From positions 44,061-108,060 of the forward strand of contig NZ_KL543996.1 in the NCBI RefSeq assembly GCF_000711885.1: DNA of 64,000 bases, in the 5' to 3' direction. A program made the position numbers and the translations under genes. Numbering within the stretch: position 1 is the first letter of the stretch; each line of letters begins with the position of its first letter. The DNA comes from Chromobacterium haemolyticum DSM 19808 (GTDB lineage: Bacteria; Pseudomonadota; Gammaproteobacteria; Burkholderiales; Chromobacteriaceae). Below are positions 17,630-26,774 of the stretch, in pieces. The notes beneath the pieces are model-generated. The model saw only the letters and a list, made by a program, of their open reading frames with translations, had not been told where the DNA came from and did not search any database.

Positions 17630-19234
17630 TTACATCCTGAAAACGCCGAAGCGGGTGTCTTGGACGGGAGCGGCGGCGGCCAGCGCCAGGCTGAGCGCCA
17701 GCCATTCGCGGGTCTGGGCCGGGTCGACGATGGCGTCCACCCACATGCGGGCCGCCACGTACAGCGCCTGGCCCTGGCGCTCGTAGGCGTCGCGGATCGG
17801 CCGCTTGAAGCTTTCCTCTTCTTCCGGCGTCCAGGCCTTGCCCTGTTTTTCCAATTGTTCCGCGCGGATCAGCGCCAGCACTGTTGCCGCCTGCTCCCCG
17901 CCCACCACCGTGGTCTTGGCGTTGGGCCACATCGCCATCAACTGCGGGCCGATGGCGCGGCCGCACATGGCCAGATTGCCGGCGCCGTAGCTGCCGCCGA
18001 TCAGGATGCTGAATTTGGGCACGCGGGCGCAGGAGGCGGCGTTGACCATCTTGGCTCCGTGCTTGGCGATGCCGCCGGCCTCGTATTCCGCGCCCACCAT
18101 GAAGCCGTTGATATTGTGCAGGAATAGCAGGGGAATGCCGCGTTGCGCGCATAGTTCGATGAAGTTGGCCGCTTTTTGCGCGCTCTCCGAGAACAACACC
18201 CCGTCGTTGATCAGCACGCCCACCGGATAGCCGCCGATGTGGCCGGTGCCGCACAGAATGGTGGCGCCGAAGCGGGCGCGGTATTCGGCAAAGGCGGAGT
18301 CGTCCAGCAGCCGGGCCAGGATTTCCCGCGCCGGAATATGTTCGCGCGGGTTGGCGCTGACGATGCCGGCCAGCTCAGCCGGATCATAACGCGGTGGCCG
18401 CGGCGTTTGCGGCGGTGCGTACTGCCTGCCGCGGCCGCGGCGGGCCACGATGTCGCGCATCAGCCGCAGCGCGTGCTCGTCGCTCAGCGCATAGTGGTCT
18501 GCCACGCCGCTGTCGCGGGCGTGCACGTCGGCTCCGCCCAGGGTTTCCGCGTCCACGATTACCCCGGTGGCGGCTCGCACCAGTTGCGGGCCGCCCAGAA
18601 AGATGGAGCCGTTGCCGCGCACGATGATGGTTTCGTCGCTCATCGCCGGGATGTAGGCACCGCCGGCGGTGCAGGAGCCGAGCACCGCGGAGATCTGCGG
18701 CAGGCCCAGCGCCGACATCTCGGCGATATTGCGGAAGATGCGGCCGAAGTGCTGCTCATCCGGGAAAATGTCTTCCTGCAAGGGGAGGTAGACTCCGCCG
18801 GAATCCACCAGATAGAGGCAGGGCAGGCCTTGTTCGCGGGCGATCTGCTGGGTGCGCAGATGCTTGCGCAGTGTCAGCGGGTAATAAGTGCCGCCCTTGA
18901 CCGAGGCATCGTTGGCGAATACCGCCACTGCGTGGCCGGCGACGATGCCGATGCCGGTGACGATGCCGGCGCAGGGCACCGCGTGGTCGTAAACGTCGTG
19001 GGCGGCCAGTTGGCCGATCTCCAGAAAGGGCGTGCCGGGGTCCAGCAGCAGCGACAAGCGCTCGCGCGGGGACAGCTTGCCCTTGGCCGCCTGTTTGGCG
19101 CGCGCTTCGGGGCCGCCGCCTTGCAGGGCGGCGTCGCGGGCGGCGGCGATGCGCTCGCGCAGTTGGCGGTAGGCTTCGGCATTGCGTTCAAACGCCTCGC
19201 CGGAGGCGGGAACGCGGGATTCAATACGGGACAT
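17630..19234 (-). CDS. Acyl-CoA carboxylase carboxyltransferase subunit (MccB-like)
   Basis: 534 residues, start ATG 19234 with GAGGAAG upstream. Two crotonase-like carboxyltransferase halves are visible: the N-half has LVDSGGVYLPLQ and GSCTAGGAYIPAM; the C-half has GGSYGAGNLAMCGRA and MWPNAKTTVVGGEQAA. Length and motifs match methylcrotonyl/geranyl-CoA carboxylase beta subunits. It sits 5 bp upstream of its biotin partner, so they form one complex. The acyl-CoA substrate cannot be decided from motifs alone. Confidence 0.85.
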   Translation of the reverse strand: MSRIESRVPASGEAFERNAEAYRQLRERIAAARDAALQGGGPEARAKQAAKGKLSPRERLSLLLDPGTPFLEIGQLAAHDVYDHAVPCAGIVTGIGIVAGHAVAVFANDASVKGGTYYPLTLRKHLRTQQIAREQGLPCLYLVDSGGVYLPLQEDIFPDEQHFGRIFRNIAEMSALGLPQISAVLGSCTAGGAYIPAMSDETIIVRGNGSIFLGGPQLVRAATGVIVDAETLGGADVHARDSGVADHYALSDEHALRLMRDIVARRGRGRQYAPPQTPRPPRYDPAELAGIVSANPREHIPAREILARLLDDSAFAEYRARFGATILCGTGHIGGYPVGVLINDGVLFSESAQKAANFIELCAQRGIPLLFLHNINGFMVGAEYEAGGIAKHGAKMVNAASCARVPKFSILIGGSYGAGNLAMCGRAIGPQLMAMWPNAKTTVVGGEQAATVLALIRAEQLEKQGKAWTPEEEESFKRPIRDAYERQGQALYVAARMWVDAIVDPAQTREWLALSLALAAAAPVQDTRFGVFRM

Positions 19235-19251
19235 GAATAAGCTTCCTCGAT

Positions 19252-20463
19252 TCAGGACGCGCGCGGGCGCACCTTGAACAGCACTTGGGACAGGGTCAAC
19301 AGGCCGAGGGCGGCTACCGCCAGCGTCCAGGCGCCATCGTGATGCAGCAGCACCGAGACGGTGGCGGCGATGCCGGCCAGCCCTTGCTGCAGGAAGCCGC
19401 ACAAGGCCATCGCATGCGCGCCGTGTTCCTTGGCGTCGCTGACGGCGGTGGCCATGCTGTTGGGAAACAGCACCGCCTGGCCGAAGATGGTCAGGCAGTA
19501 GAGGCCGATGAACAGCCACAAGCCGGGCTGATGCTCCAACAAGCCCAGATGCCAGCCCAGCAGCATGGCCAGCGTGGCCGCGGCCAGCAGCGCCGAGCCG
19601 GCGCGCATCAGCCGCAACCCGCCCACGCGGGCCACCAGACGGTTCACCACCATGGCGCCGCTGAAGTAAGACAGGCCGATCAACAGGCCGACGTTGCCGA
19701 AACCGGCCACCGCGAGGCCGAAGTGCTCCTGAAACACAAAGGGGCTGACTTCTTGCAAGGTCACCGTGGTGGCGAAGCCCAGGCCGCCGGCGCAGGCAGG
19801 CCATAGAAAGCCGGGGCGGCGCAGAATGCGCCAGTACGGGCTGGGGCCGGAGGCCGAGGCGGCCGGGCGGCCGGCTTGCAGCGGCAGGCCCATGGTCAGC
19901 AGCGCCGCCACGGCGCCGGTGACCGCCATCAAGGCGAAACCGGCTTCCCAATGACTGTATTTGCCGATCAGACCGCCGATGAACTGGCCGCCGCCCAGCG
20001 CGGTGATGAAGGCGATGGACAGCACGGATAATTTGCGAGCCAGATCGTCGCCGCGCCAGTGATCGCGCACGATGATGCGGGCGATGATGGCCGCGCCGCC
20101 GCCGGCGATGCCTTGCGCCACGCGCAGCGTCAGCAGCTCCGCGGCGTTGGACACGAAGGCGAGCAGCAGGCTGCAGACGATGAATAGCGCCAGCGAAATC
20201 AGCAGCGGTCCGCGCCGGCCCCAGCGGTCGGCCGCCGAGCCCCAGAACAGCACCGGCAAGGCCGCGCCCACCACGTAGCCGGAAATGGACATCTCCACCA
20301 GGCTCTGGCTCATCGCCAATTCCCGCATCACCGCCGGCAGCGAAGGCAGATACACGGTGGTGGCCATCTGCGCCATGAACACGATCAGGCAGGCCAGCAC
20401 CATCAGCCGGCCGGCCGGCTGCGCCAGCGCCGCTTGCGGCGCGGTCAGGGTTTTTTCATTCAT
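19252..20463 (-). CDS. MFS drug/metabolite exporter (Bcr/CflA-like)
   Basis: 403 residues with twelve predicted helices. The motif-A loop reads GSAADRWGRRGPLL near residues 77-90, and QGIAGGGAAIIARIIVRD after helix 4 is typical of the Bcr/CflA subfamily of proton antiporters. The start overlaps the stop of the oxoamine-synthase-like gene by 8 bp, a sign of translational coupling. Export of that enzyme's product is a reasonable inference. An unrelated drug-efflux role is possible. Confidence 0.8.
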   Translation of the reverse strand: MNEKTLTAPQAALAQPAGRLMVLACLIVFMAQMATTVYLPSLPAVMRELAMSQSLVEMSISGYVVGAALPVLFWGSAADRWGRRGPLLISLALFIVCSLLLAFVSNAAELLTLRVAQGIAGGGAAIIARIIVRDHWRGDDLARKLSVLSIAFITALGGGQFIGGLIGKYSHWEAGFALMAVTGAVAALLTMGLPLQAGRPAASASGPSPYWRILRRPGFLWPACAGGLGFATTVTLQEVSPFVFQEHFGLAVAGFGNVGLLIGLSYFSGAMVVNRLVARVGGLRLMRAGSALLAAATLAMLLGWHLGLLEHQPGLWLFIGLYCLTIFGQAVLFPNSMATAVSDAKEHGAHAMALCGFLQQGLAGIAATVSVLLHHDGAWTLAVAALGLLTLSQVLFKVRPRAS

Positions 20464-21667
20464 GGGCGGCTCGCAACTGATTGAGGCAGGCGGCGAAGCG
20501 TTCGATCTCCTGCGTGCTCATATTGGCGCGGATCATGATGCGCAGGCCGGCGCGGCCCTTGGCGATCACCGGGAAGAAGATGGGCGAGGTGTAGAAACCG
20601 TCTTCCAGCAAGCTCTTGGCGTAGAAGATGGTGTTTTCTTCCGAGCCGATGGAGACGAAGCGGATGGGCAGCGGCTCGCCGCTATTGTCGGAGGCCACGT
20701 GTTGGTCGAACAGGCGGATATTGTCCTGCAACCGCTGTTGCAGGCGCGGCAGCTCCTCGGAGCGATGAATGGCCGCGGACTGGATGATGGCGCCCAGGCC
20801 GGCGGTGTTGATGCGTTGCGACCAAGTCACCGGTCCGCCGAAGCGGGTGGCCAGCTTACGGCGCTCCGCGTGGTGGCGCGGGCCCAGGAAGATGGCGCCG
20901 CCGGACGCGCCGAAGCCCTTGTTCAGCGAGGTGACGATCAAGGTGCGCTCATTGATGCCGCCCATGGTTTCCAGCACCAGGCCGCGGCCATGGCGGCCCA
21001 GCGTGGACAGACCGTGAGCTTCGTCGAAAAACAGGAACAAACCGTATTTGTCCTGCAACGCCAGCAGCTCCGGTACCGGGGCCATGCCGCCGGTGCTGTA
21101 GACCCCGTCGGCGACGTAGGCCACGCGCGCATGCGTTTTGCACAGGTCTTCCAGCGTGTTCAGATCATTGTGGCGGATGGTGTGGATCTCGGCCTCGTCG
21201 GCGCAGATCGGCTTCATCATGTTCAGGCAGAAGTGGGCGTTCTTGTCGAACACCATCAAGGGCGGCACATCCTCGGTCAGCGCGCCGGAGGCGAGCAGGG
21301 GCAGGGCGGCCGCGGCGGCGGCGGCGCAAGACGGCACGGTCAGCGTTTCCGCATCCACCAGTTCCGCCAGCGCGTCCTCCGCCTGCTGCAGGATGTCGAA
21401 CTGCACGCGGATGCGCGAAATCGAGGTATTCAACGAGCCGGTGTTCAACACCGCGTCCGCCGCCGCTTGCAGGATGTCCGGGTGCGAGTCCAGGCCCAGA
21501 TAGGAATAGGACGACATATTGACGAAGCGCTTGCCGTTGGCCACCGCCTCGTGACGGCCGTCGCCCAGGTTGCGGGTGACGATATTGGCCATGCCGGCCT
21601 GGGTGGTGATGTCCCAGAAGCTGTTACTCAACTGAATGGCTTTTTTGATATTGGCGTGTTGATGCAT
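20456..21667 (-). CDS. Alpha-oxoamine-synthase-like PLP enzyme
   Basis: 403 residues; start ATG 21667 (MHQHANIKKAIQ) behind GGGGGGAAAC. Fold-type I PLP enzyme of the AONS/KBL/CqsA group: stacking His145 in DKNAHFCLN, PLP-binding FFDEAHGLSTLGRHGRG (215-231), and Schiff-base Lys250 in TSLNKGFGASGG. The usual GSGxSR..xGxxxxHxxLE stretch is replaced by GSLNTSISRIRVQFDILQQ, so it is outside the classic biotin or threonine-catabolic clades. It probably condenses an acyl-CoA with an amino acid, releasing CO2 to give an alpha-aminoketone, or is a related enzyme. The substrates are unknown. Confidence 0.75.
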   Translation of the reverse strand: MHQHANIKKAIQLSNSFWDITTQAGMANIVTRNLGDGRHEAVANGKRFVNMSSYSYLGLDSHPDILQAAADAVLNTGSLNTSISRIRVQFDILQQAEDALAELVDAETLTVPSCAAAAAAALPLLASGALTEDVPPLMVFDKNAHFCLNMMKPICADEAEIHTIRHNDLNTLEDLCKTHARVAYVADGVYSTGGMAPVPELLALQDKYGLFLFFDEAHGLSTLGRHGRGLVLETMGGINERTLIVTSLNKGFGASGGAIFLGPRHHAERRKLATRFGGPVTWSQRINTAGLGAIIQSAAIHRSEELPRLQQRLQDNIRLFDQHVASDNSGEPLPIRFVSIGSEENTIFYAKSLLEDGFYTSPIFFPVIAKGRAGLRIMIRANMSTQEIERFAACLNQLRAAHE

Positions 21668-21719
21668 GTTTCCCCCCTCGTATGGTTTGGCGGCGGCCGT
21701 CATGGCCGCCTCGTCCGGC

Positions 21720-22922
<1,203 letters not shown>

Positions 22923-22934
22923 TGCGGTTTCCTC

Positions 22935-23603
22935 TCAGCTCAAGCTGGTTTGCGGTTGCAACAGCGCGGACAGCAAATCGCGCGCCGCGTCTATTTCGTC
23001 GGCGCAAACGTGGTGGGGCATGTCCGGATAAACGCGGAAATCCACCTTGGCGCCAGCGCGACGGAAGGTCTCGGCGCTGCGTTGGATCCGCTCCAGCGGC
23101 ATCCAGCTGTCGCTGTCGCTGGTGCCGAAGAAGGCCGGGAAGTCCAGCGCCGCGGTTGGCTCGCCCCAGGCAGACTCGTCGGGGCCGAACAGGCCGCCGG
23201 AGAAGGCGATCAGCCCGCCTATCGGGCTGGGGCGGCGATAGATGAATTCGGCGGCCAGACAAGCGCCCTGGGAGAAGCCCATCAATACGATCTGGCGGTT
23301 AGCGAAGCCGTAGCCGCGCAATTCTTCGATGGTGGCCTCGACGCAATCCAGCGCCTGATCCAGCGCGGGCTGATTGCTCTCCAGCGGCGCCATGAAGCTG
23401 TGCGGATACCAGGTGCGGTCCTTGGCGATGGGCAGGATATAGGCGACGTCGGCCAGGCCGATGGCCTCACCGTTTTTGTAGGCGTCCTGGGCGCTCTGGC
23501 GGCGGCCGTGCAGCAGCACCACGGCCAGTTTGGCCTGGTTCAGCGGCGCGCCGTAGATTTCCAGACCTTGTTCTTTGTGCGGATTCGGATCGATCGTGCT
23601 CAT
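22935..23603 (-). CDS. Phospholipase/carboxylesterase-family alpha/beta hydrolase
   Basis: 222 residues, no signal peptide. The catalytic triad is readable: Ser in GFSQGACLA (nucleophile elbow), Asp in GTSDSDSW, and His in DMPHHVCADEI. VVLLHGRRQSAQD supplies the oxyanion-hole strand. This family cleaves short acyl or lysophospholipid esters. It lies 12 bp before the thiolase start in one transcription unit. It could act as a thioesterase or hydrolase for the pathway. Its upstream region is formed by a dispersed repeat (23621-23763), so its expression may depend on that element. Confidence 0.75.
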   Translation of the reverse strand: MSTIDPNPHKEQGLEIYGAPLNQAKLAVVLLHGRRQSAQDAYKNGEAIGLADVAYILPIAKDRTWYPHSFMAPLESNQPALDQALDCVEATIEELRGYGFANRQIVLMGFSQGACLAAEFIYRRPSPIGGLIAFSGGLFGPDESAWGEPTAALDFPAFFGTSDSDSWMPLERIQRSAETFRRAGAKVDFRVYPDMPHHVCADEIDAARDLLSALLQPQTSLS

Positions 23604-23620
23604 GTAGTGTGTCCTTTGAA

Positions 23621-23763
23621 TGGCTTGGCGTTACGATCTGCTGCGCATCGGCGATACGGCGTTGAAACCGTCTTCGGAATGCTCATGTACCGTATGTACA
23701 CTCCGCTTCTTCAGCCGTTTTCGCCTTGTCTCGCTCTTGCTCGCGAGAACGTAAACATGTTCT
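23621..23763 (+). repeat. Dispersed inverted-terminal element, copy 1
   Basis: About 143 bp. It shares the core GATACGGCGTTGAA..., TGTACACTCCGCTT and CGCCTTGTCTCGCTC blocks with copies at 31673, 34112 and (degenerate) 38406. The right end CGTAAACATGTTCT is followed by TA; the left end is degenerate (GGCGTTACGATCT). The right terminus supplies the last base of the TAA stop of the gene at 23763-24584 (minus strand). Confidence 0.8.
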
Positions 23764-24584
23764 TAGTGGATGCCCAGAATCTGCTTGGCTTCGGCGGGGG
23801 AGGCGATCTCGCGGCCGACTTCGCCGGCCAGGCGCGCCAGGCGCTCCACCAGTTGGGCGTTGTCGCGGGCCAGTTCGCCGTAGCGGTAATAGACGTTGTC
23901 TTCCAGGCCGGTGCGAACATGGCCGCCCAGCAGCAGGGTGTGCAGATTGATCGCCAGCTGGTGTTTGCCTATGCCCAGGGCGGACCACACGCTGTCCTGC
24001 GGAATGCTTTCGACGAAATGCAGCAGGTTCTTGCAAGTGGCGGCCGCGCCGCCCTGTATGCCCATGGCGAAGCTGAAGCACAGCGGGCCGCTCAGGTAGC
24101 CATCTTCCTGCAGTTTCAGCGCCTCGCCGATGATGCCCTGGTGGTAGACCTCGATCTCCGGCTTGGCGCGGTATTCGCGGATGTCCAAGGCCAGCGCGCG
24201 CGCCAGCTCCGGCGGATTGATGAAGGGCTTGCTGCCGTGGTTGACCGAGCCGCAGTTGAAGGAGGCGATGTCGGGGCGGAAGGGCAGGTGATTCCAGGCT
24301 TCCTTCTTCTCCAGTTGCGGCGGCAGGTTGAGGCCGGAGGTGCTCAGATTGATCAGGATGTCGCAGCGATCGCGGATGCGGCGGACGATCTCGCCGTAGA
24401 CGTCCGCGTCGTAGCTGGGCGTGCCGTCCGGGTTGCGGGCGTGGATGTGGACCACCGCCGCGCCGGCGTTCCAGCATTCGTAGGCGGCCTGGGCGATTTC
24501 CTCAGGCGAGAACGGAACGCCCGGATGTTTTTGCCGGCTGGTGATGCCGCCGTTGACGGCGGCGGTGATGATGAGTTTTTGCAT
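23763..24584 (-). CDS. Beta-keto acid cleavage enzyme (BKACE, DUF849)
   Basis: 273 residues from ATG 24584 (MQKLIITAAVNGG); an in-frame ATG at 24599 is possible and neither has a strong Shine-Dalgarno. Zn-ligand motif VVHIHARNPDG, substrate loop INLSTSG, the PDIASFNCGS strand and GGHVRTGLEDN all match the 3-keto-5-aminohexanoate cleavage enzyme family. BKACEs transfer an acetyl unit: a beta-keto acid plus acetyl-CoA gives acetoacetate plus a new CoA ester. It could therefore make the acyl-CoA used by the thiolase or oxoamine synthase downstream. The specific keto acid is unknown. Confidence 0.85.
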   Translation of the reverse strand: MQKLIITAAVNGGITSRQKHPGVPFSPEEIAQAAYECWNAGAAVVHIHARNPDGTPSYDADVYGEIVRRIRDRCDILINLSTSGLNLPPQLEKKEAWNHLPFRPDIASFNCGSVNHGSKPFINPPELARALALDIREYRAKPEIEVYHQGIIGEALKLQEDGYLSGPLCFSFAMGIQGGAAATCKNLLHFVESIPQDSVWSALGIGKHQLAINLHTLLLGGHVRTGLEDNVYYRYGELARDNAQLVERLARLAGEVGREIASPAEAKQILGIH

Positions 24585-24627
24585 GGTGGGAAAGCTCATG
24601 TGAATAAAGGGTAAAAAGCGACGGCGC

Positions 24628-25557
24628 TCAGATCTGGTCGCCGGCGGGCGCGGTTTGAGGCTGCGCGGCGGCGGTTGGGCGCTTGGACACCAGATAAATG
24701 CCAACGCCGATCAGCACGCCGCCGATCAGTTCATGCAACGACAGCGAATAGCCGAAGGCGACAAAGGAAATCAGGGTGGCGAACAGCGGAGATAGAAACA
24801 GGAAGCCGCTGGTGCGCACCGCGCCGCCCAGGTCCAGCGCCATGAACCACAGCGCCATGGCCCCGGTGGTGGCCGGCAGCGCCAGCCACAAAAAGGCGGC
24901 CAACACCCGCTCGCTGTGCGGCGGGGCGGGGACTTCTCCGCCGGCCCAGGCCAGCAGCGCCAGGCAGGCCGAACCGACCAGCATCTGCCAAAAAGTCAGC
25001 GCCCAGACGTTGATCACGATGCGGCTGCCCTTGATCACCAGCGTGGACGCGGCCCAACAGGCCGCGCCGCACAGCACCAGCGCGTCGCCGGCGCCGAAGC
25101 CGTCCAGCTTGTTCAAGCCGATGCAGACGGCGACGCCGAAGAAAGCGAGGACCAGGCCGACGGCGGCCAGAGGGTGGATTTTTTCCTTTAGCGCCAGCCG
25201 CGACATCAAGGCCACGATCAAGGGGGTGCAGGCCATCAGGATGGCGGCCTTGGCCGGTGTGGTGCTGCGCAGCCCGATATTGAGAAAGCCCATCGAGCCG
25301 GCGGTTTGCAGCAGCCCGATCAGCGCCAGCACGCCCCAGGGGCGCGGGCGGACGAAAGCGCGCGGATAGCGGAAGCGCTGCCACAGCAGTATGGGGACGA
25401 TGCCGGCGGCGGCGGCGGTGAAGCGCGCCACCGCCGCCCATAAGGGCGGCATTTCCGAAAGCACGATCTTGGAGGTGGGGAAGGTGGAGCCAAACAAAAA
25501 GGTGGCGGCCAGAATCAGCAGCCAATAGCGTTTGGCGTCGTAGTTGGGATGGGACAT
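24628..25557 (-). CDS. EamA/DMT-family transporter
   Basis: 309 residues, ten predicted helices arranged as two EamA repeats. The start is ATG 25557, with AGGTGA nearby; an upstream TTG is less likely. LFGSTFPTSKIVLSEMPP near the N-terminus and the SPLFATLISFVAFGYSLSLHE region near the end of the second repeat are typical of metabolite or amino-acid exporters. It is 43 bp upstream of BKACE and heads the minus-strand gene run. A strong inverted repeat lies just before it. It probably exports or imports a small metabolite of this pathway. Confidence 0.8.
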   Translation of the reverse strand: MSHPNYDAKRYWLLILAATFLFGSTFPTSKIVLSEMPPLWAAVARFTAAAAGIVPILLWQRFRYPRAFVRPRPWGVLALIGLLQTAGSMGFLNIGLRSTTPAKAAILMACTPLIVALMSRLALKEKIHPLAAVGLVLAFFGVAVCIGLNKLDGFGAGDALVLCGAACWAASTLVIKGSRIVINVWALTFWQMLVGSACLALLAWAGGEVPAPPHSERVLAAFLWLALPATTGAMALWFMALDLGGAVRTSGFLFLSPLFATLISFVAFGYSLSLHELIGGVLIGVGIYLVSKRPTAAAQPQTAPAGDQI

Positions 25558-25577
25558 GGTCACCTGGCCAGACAGCG

Positions 25578-25606
25578 GTTTCAATAGCTATTTATCATAT
25601 TGAAAC
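25578..25606. promoter_or_regulatory. Candidate operator GTTTCAATA-N11-TATTGAAAC
   Basis: Perfect 9-bp inverted repeats separated by 11 bp, ending 21 bp upstream of the DMT transporter start. The geometry suits a dimeric regulator such as a LysR- or TetR-type protein. It probably controls the 15660-25557 gene run; which protein binds is not known. Confidence 0.5.
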
Positions 25607-25765
25607 GGTTTGGCTCAGGCTTCTTGCAAGCGGACAATTGCTGCGTCAAAACGGACAATCATGCTGCGCTGCGGCAAAGCTGTGTCGGCGCGCGGGGCCG
25701 CGAGGTGGAGGAGTGGCTGCTCAAAGCCTCGCTTTTGCCGGCGCGGCTTTGAACAGCTTATGAGC

Positions 25766-26527
25766 TCAGGAGAAGTACTGGCTGGGGGCCGCGTTCATAA
25801 TGCGGCGGAACATGGAGGAAAACGCGCCGGGGGTTTCGTAGCCCAGGTCGGAGGCAATCAGGGTGACCGGCTCGCCGGCGCCCAGCCGCGGCAGGGCCGC
25901 CATTGCGCATACTTGTTGGCGCCAGTATAGATAGGACACGCCCAACTCCTGTTGGAACAAGCGCGCCAGCGTGCGGCTGGACGCGCCCACCAGTTCCGCC
26001 CATTCGCTCAGGCCGCGGCGGTCGCCTGGATTGGCCAGAATCGCCGAGCATACCCGTTGCAAGCGCGGGTCGCCCAGCGGGGGCAGTGGCAAGGCCGTTT
26101 CGCTGGACCATTCGATTTCGTCGATCAGTAAATCCAGCAAGCGGCCTTCTTTTTGGTTGTCGTGGGGAATGGCGTGCGTGCGCATCAGGCGGATGATGAT
26201 TTCCCGCATCAGCGGCGAAATGGCGATGGCTTTGGAGTGACGCGGCAACTGCGCCAAGTAGCGGGGGGACTGTATGTACAGCGTGCGCAAGGACACCGTG
26301 CCGCGGGCACGCATGCTGTGCTCCACCGCCGGGGGCATCCAGACGCCGCGCTGCGGCGGCACCAGCCACAGGCCGTCGGAGGTAGACAGCTCCATCACGC
26401 CGGAGACGGCGAAAATCAGTTGGCCTTCGCGGTGTTGGTGGCGGCCGACTTGATGACCGCTGGGAAAGTCCTTGGACATGCTCCACGCGGCGAAGTCCGG
26501 CAGGACAGCGTTGGATTCTATGGCCAT
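25766..26527 (-). CDS. AraC-family transcriptional regulator with cupin domain
   Basis: 253 residues. The N-terminal cupin (GHQVGRHQHREGQLIFAVSG, then WMPPAVEHSM) probably binds a small ligand. The C-terminal two-HTH AraC domain contains LSEWAELVGASSRTLARLFQQ and LIASDLGYETPGAFSSMFRR. It is in the same orientation as the DMT-to-carboxylase gene run, with 208 bp between. AraC-cupin proteins often control an adjacent exporter, so it may control that run. Direct proof is absent. Confidence 0.85.
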   Translation of the reverse strand: MAIESNAVLPDFAAWSMSKDFPSGHQVGRHQHREGQLIFAVSGVMELSTSDGLWLVPPQRGVWMPPAVEHSMRARGTVSLRTLYIQSPRYLAQLPRHSKAIAISPLMREIIIRLMRTHAIPHDNQKEGRLLDLLIDEIEWSSETALPLPPLGDPRLQRVCSAILANPGDRRGLSEWAELVGASSRTLARLFQQELGVSYLYWRQQVCAMAALPRLGAGEPVTLIASDLGYETPGAFSSMFRRIMNAAPSQYFS

Positions 26528-26704
26528 GCGCTTGCTTTCTTATTTGAGGGTAGCCCGGTTCCGCGCGGCTTGCGGCCCTGTTGTGCGGGCGTCTTCAGCC
26601 GCGAGTTCAATCTCATGATACTGCAGCGCACAAAATATTCATACAGTATAAATTGTGTCTATTTCGATGCGAATGCCTTGGGGTTGCGGCTCCGCCCCCG
26701 CAAG

Positions 26705-26740
26705 GACAAAAGAAAACACCGCGGCCGGAGGGCCGCGGTG
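26705..26740 (-). terminator. Rho-independent terminator of the GH3 gene
   Basis: CACCGCGGCC pairs with GGCCGCGGTG (26717-26740). On the minus strand it is followed by TTTTCTTTTG. It lies 35 bp beyond the stop of the gene at 26775-28808. Confidence 0.85.
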
Positions 26741-26774
26741 CGTTAGGAGGAGGGTTAAGAAGAGCGATGCTTCG

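Noticed and set aside
17625-18254. N-terminal extension of the biotin carboxylase frame to about 864 codons
   Set aside because: The extension overlaps the well-supported carboxyltransferase gene; the family start MFKRILIANRGEIARR is at 17624.
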